Assembly: GCA_017893485.1 (NCBI GenBank)
Contig: CM030359.1
Location: 34,393,994 to 34,457,993, forward strand
Length of the DNA: 64,000 bases
From: Hemerocallis citrina
Lineage: Eukaryota; Streptophyta; Magnoliopsida; Asparagales; Asphodelaceae
Direction of reading: 5' to 3'
Below, in pieces: positions 59,287-64,000 of the stretch; position 1 is the first letter of the stretch, and each line of letters begins with the position of its first letter. A program made the position numbers and the translations under genes. The notes beneath the pieces are model-generated. The model was not told the origin of the DNA and did no database searches. It saw only the letters and a list, made by a program, of their open reading frames with translations.

Positions 59287-60752
59287 TTTGTTTAAATTGT
59301 TCAGAAATTGGTTTTTTTTCATAAAAAGTCGTTTATCCAAAGATCCAATATTTTTAGGATTTTGAAATAAACTTTCTCTTGACTGAGAATGAATTTTAAA
59401 AACAGTAAACAACAAATTTTAAAATCATTAAAACCCTATTTCCATTTCTTTAAACAATTCCTCTTCTCATTTTACACATAGGCTCGTATTTTTCTTAAAA
59501 CTTGAATTTACAAAATAGTGTTCATGAAAACTAGTTTATGTTCCTACTTGTACAAATTAAAATACCAACATGTCTCTCAATCATGAGAATTTTACAAAAA
59601 ACCTCTTTCATGCAATAGTTTATATTTTCAATTATAACATGGCAAATATACATATGTCAACACATTTCATGGCACTAACTAAATTTATTTTGTTTTCTTT
59701 CTTCTTTCTTAGTCATCAAAGGCATGATTTGAATATGACATTCTTCAACAAATTTCCATATACTCAATATGTACAAAAATTGCAAGCATACTACCATGAT
59801 TCATAGTATAAAAGAATTCTTCTTTTTAATTATCATGGTATCTATTTTTTTTTACTTAATCACAACAAGGCTATTCTCATTCATAGCATATTACACTAGC
59901 ATGAATTTTATCTACATATTTCACATCAACATTAATTTATACTACTCAATTATAGTTTTTCGCATGCATATTTTACAACTAGAGAGTAATGAAATCACCC
60001 ACCTCTAAGAAGAATGGAAATATCACAATGAAGAGACCTCTCCTAGCTCCTAGCTCCACTAGCACCTCCTTGTCCTTCTCCTCCTAGCAAGCCTCCAAGC
60101 ACAAGGTACTCTCTTTCAATCTTTCTTTTTCTTTCTTTTATTTGCTTTGTCTTTGGAGTGTGAAATGAGAAGAGAAGAGGAGTATTTATAGGACAATGTT
60201 AGGGTCTAAAATGCAAACTTCTCCACCTAATAACTCCTCATTTAAATCGTCCATCCCTTCACTTTCCTAACTCCTCCCTCAAACTCTCCAAATACCCAAA
60301 CTCCCAAACTCCAAACCTTTCTCCTCCCCACTATGCTACAACCCGGCCTCCCCCTAGGTCAAAACCGGCCAAAACTCATGTGTGCAAATGCACACATACA
60401 CATTCAAAATAAGTACAATTTTTGTAGTTCTAAATGTGTACTAAAAGTTGTAACTTGTCATGTATTAATCCAAGCTCAACTTAAATTAGGATTTAATTAA
60501 TGGGCTTTGATTCATGGGCTTTCATTTTAATTAACTAAATTAATTATTCTAGTGGGCTCTCCTTTTAATTAATCTAATGGGCTAGGATTTCACTTTAGGT
60601 CCATGGGTTAAATAAAAAGGCTAAATAAGATTATGCATGCTAAAATTAGTAAATGAGAGTAAGAATTAGAGATGGAAAAATTAACACGGGCATCATACGT
60701 GCAAAAATTAAAAAATGTATTTTTAATTAAACTAAAAATGTGGGGTGTTACA
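59287..60752 (-). other. Second part of solo LTR C, no gene
   Basis: AT-rich, non-coding continuation of C after D1. Short frames at 59570-60008 are low-complexity. A CT-rich segment near 60040-60150 with a nearby TATTTATAGG on the plus strand could be chance. Confidence 0.6.
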
Positions 60753-61324
60753 TGTGCGACTCACACGTGATTACACATTGGAGTACATTAATTGGATTTA
60801 GGTATTGCATAGCGAGAGATTGAACCCTATAATGAGGAGTACGTTAAGGGCTCGCCCTCGGACCTACGTAATATGTGATGCATAGAATCCGAATAAGTGC
60901 GCATTAGAGTTGCATTGTAAATATAAATGGCTGCATTAGTCATTAGGTTTATATCATACACTGACATGTTTAGGATAGCCACATTTTCTGTTTCTGCATT
61001 CAAGTTTGTGATTGTTAAGATAGAGGAATCGCTGTATTATAGCATTGCGTCAGTTGTATACAACTGACGTGCCCGCAGTTACAAGTTGCAGAACACAGAC
61101 TAGCGAGCAACATGGACATGAGTTTGATGTCAATGGGTGTTGCAAGATTGAAGATATTTGATGTCATAAATTGTATCACTTTTATGAAATTTTTCGTTGC
61201 GTGTTGTAAATAATAACATTGTAATGAATTTTTTTTTAAAATTCCTTGTATTTTTTGTACGAAATTGAAGTAAAGAACCTAGTTGTGCTACGAATTACCT
61301 GTGTTTGGAATTCGGGGCGTTACA
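60753..61324 (+). repeat. Element B, 3' LTR fragment
   Basis: Matches 26548-27048 and continues to the true LTR end GGGGCGTTACA. It contains a 22-bp perfect palindrome at 61048-61069 (arms CGTCAGTTGTA and TACAACTGACG) that the left B LTR lacks. Confidence 0.8.
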
Positions 61325-61630
61325 GGCGGGATGTGATGCACTAAGTTTAAATATGTTAAACAAAACATTCCATTACCTTAGAAGAATAACTTCCATTTTT
61401 TTTTTAGTTTTTTTTTTCCAGTTCTATATGAAGTAGTAAGGAGTATTCAGACAAAGGCTTTACGGGAGGAGTTGGATCTCCCCCATTGGGCCTCCTTGGA
61501 TGGAGTGGAGAATGGCTATGTGTTCAGAGTCTTGTGATTCTGATGGCCTCTCTTGACTTTTATCAGCCTCCGGTGTAGGAGGGGTTTCAACATTGTTGTT
61601 TTGTTGGACAAATTAAGAGAGATATCCCCC

Positions 61631-62848
61631 TCAAATCAGACCTTCAAGTTCTTCTTTGAGAGCTCGACAGTTTTCAATTGTGTGTCCATGATCTCTATGA
61701 AATGTGCACCACCTGTTCCTGTCTATTCTTTTGCTAGCTGTGGACAACTTGGAGGGAGGGCAGATTATTCCGTCATTCTCAACTTTCATGAGGATGGCTG
61801 ATTCACTTGCATTAAGAGGAGAGAACTTGTTGAAGCGTGGTGCTGGAGGGGGGACGACGTTGAGCTGCATCGTTTTTCTGGGTCCTTCCTCACTTGCATT
61901 CTTCCGTTGTTCTCCCTCTTAGTCCTGGTCAGGTTCACCATCGTAAGATTCAAACTAAGGAGCTTTAAAGTTCTTTGGAATGAGAGCATCGAGGATGGAT
62001 TTGCTGAAAGGAGATCGATTGGAGCGGTAAGCCTTGCTGGAGCGGTTCCCTTCATTCTTTATCGATAACAGGCAATCTTCTACTTCTCGGATGCTGCGAA
62101 GGACTTGGTCATCCTTTCCGCTGTATCTAGTTGAGTCACTGAATTCTTGTTCTCTTAGAGGAGTAGAGTGGTGGCTTCATGAGCATAAACCCTTATCACG
62201 AGTACCTTGGATGGCTTTGAGGATGTCATGCTTGAAGTTTTCCAGTTCGACCCTAGTGATTGAGGCATCTTTTTCTTTGTTCCTCTCGAGATGCTTTCGA
62301 CTCTCATGAGCCGGGATTTTTTCTACAATTCACCCCTATAAAAGGGGAGTGTCTTGACCTCTACCTTCGGGAAGAGTTGCTTCTTCGGTTCACTTGACAT
62401 TCTGAGCGGAAGGCATCAGTCCGAGTACGCCTCTTATCCAAACAGATCTGCAGATCGGTCCCTTTTTGTCTAGTATTGATGTTTTGACAGAGATCTCTTG
62501 ACCCCCAGGGACCTTGCAAGGCCATCGAGTCATTGGCATCATTATGGACTGAGACGTGGTAGTGTAGAAGGTGATGTTCACGACGCGGTTCATGATGGCT
62601 TTTAAGGGAGCCACCGGTGCCTCTCCGTTGATAGGAGCTTGATTAGGCTGTTGAGGCGGATCTGGCTTATGAGAAGGAATTGGGTCCTCCACAGGAGGAG
62701 CTTTTGCTGACAAAGAGAGTTGGCTAGACGGCTTGAGGTCGCTGCTCTCCCTCTTAGTCTTGGTAGCATGGCGGGAGAATTCAATATTTCTCACGGAAAG
62801 TTTTGATCTATGAAGTAGATCTGTGTAGTTTCCTACATACGGCGCCAA
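61631..62848 (-). pseudogene. Element F gag remnant (Tat type), core deleted
   Basis: On the minus strand after the PBS a frame (62848-62390) gives an unrecognised Pro/Ser-rich N-terminal part. There is then a stretch in pieces to the phrase SPFSKSILDALIPKNFKAP near 62020, which opens the Tat gag core. After FESYDGEPDQD the sequence jumps to EGPRKTMQLNVVPPPAP (61870 onward), which belongs after the capsid domain, so about 200 residues of gag core are gone. The nucleocapsid motif CTFHRDHGHTIENC (CX2HX4HX4C) is kept, followed by ALKEELEGLI and a stop. B then separates gag from protease. The track-like start at 62848 is TTG and not credible as a real start. Confidence 0.78.
62830..62847 (-). other. 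Element F primer binding site
   Basis: Minus strand TGGCGCCGTATGTAGGAA, three bases after the 5' LTR. TGGCGCC openings are typical of Ty3 PBS in the Tat/Athila group. The exact tRNA is not certain. Confidence 0.65.
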
Positions 62849-62850
62849 TT

Positions 62851-63479
62851 TGTTGCTGCTTATTTTGGTGTGGGAGGAAACAGATAGTGAGTTTACATTT
62901 TGAAGAAAACTACTAAAGATCTAATATTTGATCGTCGCCGTAAAAAGTGGTTAGAGCTCCTGAGATTGTATCTGGATCGTTGAGAAAGTACCTTGACTTG
63001 AATTTGACGGTTTCTGACATGGCCGACGGACCTGCAAAAAACCTGAAACACCATAGATGACCCTGGTGACAGACCCTCCGACGCTCAAGTCAGAACTAGA
63101 GAGGAAAAGAGAGATTGAGAGAGGAATTCTTGATTACCTTTTGACTAAGAAAGGGGGAGGGTTTTCATAGGCTTGAGAAACAGTTAGGAGATTAATATGA
63201 ATTTGTTATCTCTGTTTGGTTTCCCCCTTTAAAAACATAGAATCAGTTACTCTCTTATTTGGGATAAGAGATTTGACTTACATTTCTTATGCGCTGAGTG
63301 TCTCTTCTAGTGGGCCTAGTCACTTTTAAGGGGCTTAAAAGTGGCCAATGCCTTGTTAATGAGCCTAGAGAAGACCCCGACCTATAAAAGTGGTCCGTTA
63401 CTGTTATTCTGACTATAGAAACTTTAAGATCTGTGCTGAAATTATACAGTCCTGATTTGCTGCGATTTTACCATTATCA
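62851..63479 (-). repeat. Element F 5' LTR
   Basis: 629 bp, partner of 8983-9601, with many substitutions and small indels between them. Followed by AAGGA (63480-63484). Confidence 0.88.
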
Positions 63480-63484
63480 AAGGA

Positions 63485-64000
63485 GATTTTGGGTCAAGAC
63501 TAGTACCGTTATCTTTCAATACTGAAATATCAAACTACTGGAGAAATCGAGTGATTGGTTTAAAGTCAATAGCATGTTGTTGTTGTTCCTTGGAAGGAGT
63601 AGGCATGTTTTGCTCCTTGGTAACTCCGTACAACTTATCGGTTATCCAACAGAAGTATATATCATCCTCTTTTCCAATTCGTAAATGACTTCAAAGTGGG
63701 TGGTTGACTTCTTCTAGCTAGTTTGAGATGGCTCGAAAAAATGGTACACGACCCTTAATTGATTCTTCGTGTAATTGCCTTTTAAATTTTACTTCAAATT
63801 ATGCTCCTAAAGTTCTATTTTTAGATGGAGTCTGAGATGCCTTTTACCATATGCCCGTAAAATATGATTCAGTTAACTTCTATAAACTAGACTCTGACCC
63901 ATTTATTTATCGGGTTTGAATTTATAGGCATTAAATCTTACCGTAAAACTTGTAACAAGTCGATTTCGAAAACCATGAGTTGTAGCTTAGAGGTAAAGAG
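63485..64000. other. Right flank of element F, no gene; possible tRNA-like start at the edge
   Basis: Continues the DNA that ends at 8977 on the left. No ORF of note. The last bases, GTTGTAGCTTAGAGGTAAAG, resemble an A-box of a tRNA-derived SINE, but the window ends before a B-box could be seen. Confidence 0.35.

Larger units (their letters stand above)
27088..60752 (-). mobile_element. Element C: inverted solo LTR, 3.25 kb, split by D1
   Basis: Its plus-strand edges are TGTAACACCCCGAG (27088) and GTGGGGTGTTACA (60752). Without D1 its length is about 3254 bp, close to A, and it has no internal region or second LTR. The shared LTR block is on the minus strand (27520-27625), which sets the orientation. 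The flanks GGTGG (27083-27087) and TGTGC (60753-60757) are not identical, but each is one change from GGTGC. B's own sequence is continuous across the insertion, so an old 5-bp duplication is plausible. C lies within the second LTR copy of B. Confidence 0.76.
23959..61324 (+). mobile_element. Element B: rearranged LTR retrotransposon remnant, split by C
   Basis: It starts TGTAACACCCCG (23959), ends GGGGCGTTACA (61324), and has the perfect duplication GGCGG (23954-23958 and 61325-61329). The left part, 23959 to about 27048, is a nearly complete LTR of about 3.1 kb. Just before its expected end it switches to a second copy of LTR sequence (27049-27087), which is interrupted by C and resumes at 60753-61324. 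This looks like deletion of the whole internal region between the end of the 5' LTR and the middle of the 3' LTR, leaving no coding sequence. It lies inside F, between F's gag and protease remnants. Internal repeats of about 110-120 bp (CCGGTAAGGTCC, GATGTGTGGGCTAGGGG) occur at 26240-26550. Confidence 0.83.
8983..63479 (-). mobile_element. Element F: Tat-lineage Ty3 relic, 54.5 kb with nested insertions
   Basis: LTRs at 8983-9601 and 62851-63479 are clearly similar and are flanked by the perfect 5-bp repeat AAGGA (8978-8982 and 63480-63484). On the minus strand each LTR begins TGATAATGG and ends CAGCAACA or TAGCAACA. A tRNA-type primer site beginning TGGCGCC follows the 5' LTR, and a G-rich PPT precedes the 3' LTR. 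Coding remnants in order are gag pieces, a decayed protease and the integrase C-terminal tail. RT, RNase H and the integrase core are absent. Without the nested elements F is about 13.7 kb, much of it a 3' region of tandem repeats, as is common in Tat/Ogre elements. The LTRs differ at many positions and by small indels, fitting the outermost and oldest layer. Confidence 0.88.

Noticed and set aside
59570..60008. Two short Phe/Ile/Tyr-rich frames
   Set aside because: Chance ORFs in AT-rich LTR sequence of C on the strand opposite to its own.
63965..64000. SINE at the right edge
   Set aside because: Only an A-box-like phrase is visible before the window ends, too little to call.

Overview
The window is plant nuclear DNA, almost certainly from a flowering plant. 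It is a deep nest of transposable elements, and I recognise no host gene. The support is a plant L1-type LINE with a DUF4283-like ORF1, two Athila-lineage Ty3 elements whose primer sites match plant tRNA-Asp, a SIRE/Maximus-type Ty1 element primed by initiator tRNA-Met, a Tat-lineage Ty3 relic, and two MITEs. The species cannot be fixed from sequence alone.

Layout. 1-5038: minus-strand LINE with a long ORF1 and a broken ORF2. 5048-5970: Mutator-like MITE (9-bp target duplication) packed with 25-bp palindromes. 7153-8054: Tourist-like MITE (TAA duplication). 8983-63479: a 54.5-kb minus-strand Tat-like element, F (duplication AAGGA), that has lost RT, RNase H and the integrase core and has a very long 3' region of tandem repeats. 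F was interrupted by a 3.4-kb solo LTR, A (17466-20883, AGCCA), and by LTR element B (23959-61324, GGCGG). Inside B lies an inverted solo LTR, C (27088-60752). Inside C lies Athila element D1 (28876-59281, ATACT). Inside D1 lie a younger Athila copy, D2 (34578-44662, GTGGC), and SIRE-type element E (48392-58467, CATAG). The order is F > B > C > D1 > D2 and E. LTR divergence by eye agrees: about 19 substitutions in 1614 bp for D1, 7 in 1699 for D2, and 4 plus two homopolymer indels in about 1490 for E.

Function. D2 keeps one open 1853-codon gag-pol frame, PBS, PPT and near-identical LTRs, so it may be autonomous. E keeps gag, pol and an extra downstream ORF, but gag and pol are separated by a frame change and a TAG. 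D1, F, A, B and C are dead.

Most unusual signals. (1) The 10-bp palindrome CAGTCGACTG and close variants occur in roughly 47 pairs, almost always 20-21 bp apart. They are in coding and non-coding parts of both the Ty3 elements (D1, D2) and the Ty1 element (E), in all three reading frames, and I did not see such pairs in the older elements around them. (2) The LTRs of D1/D2 and of E carry tandem short hairpins with one constant loop per family and stems that change by compensation. (3) F's tandem arrays and the Mutator-like MITE are also built of hairpin units.
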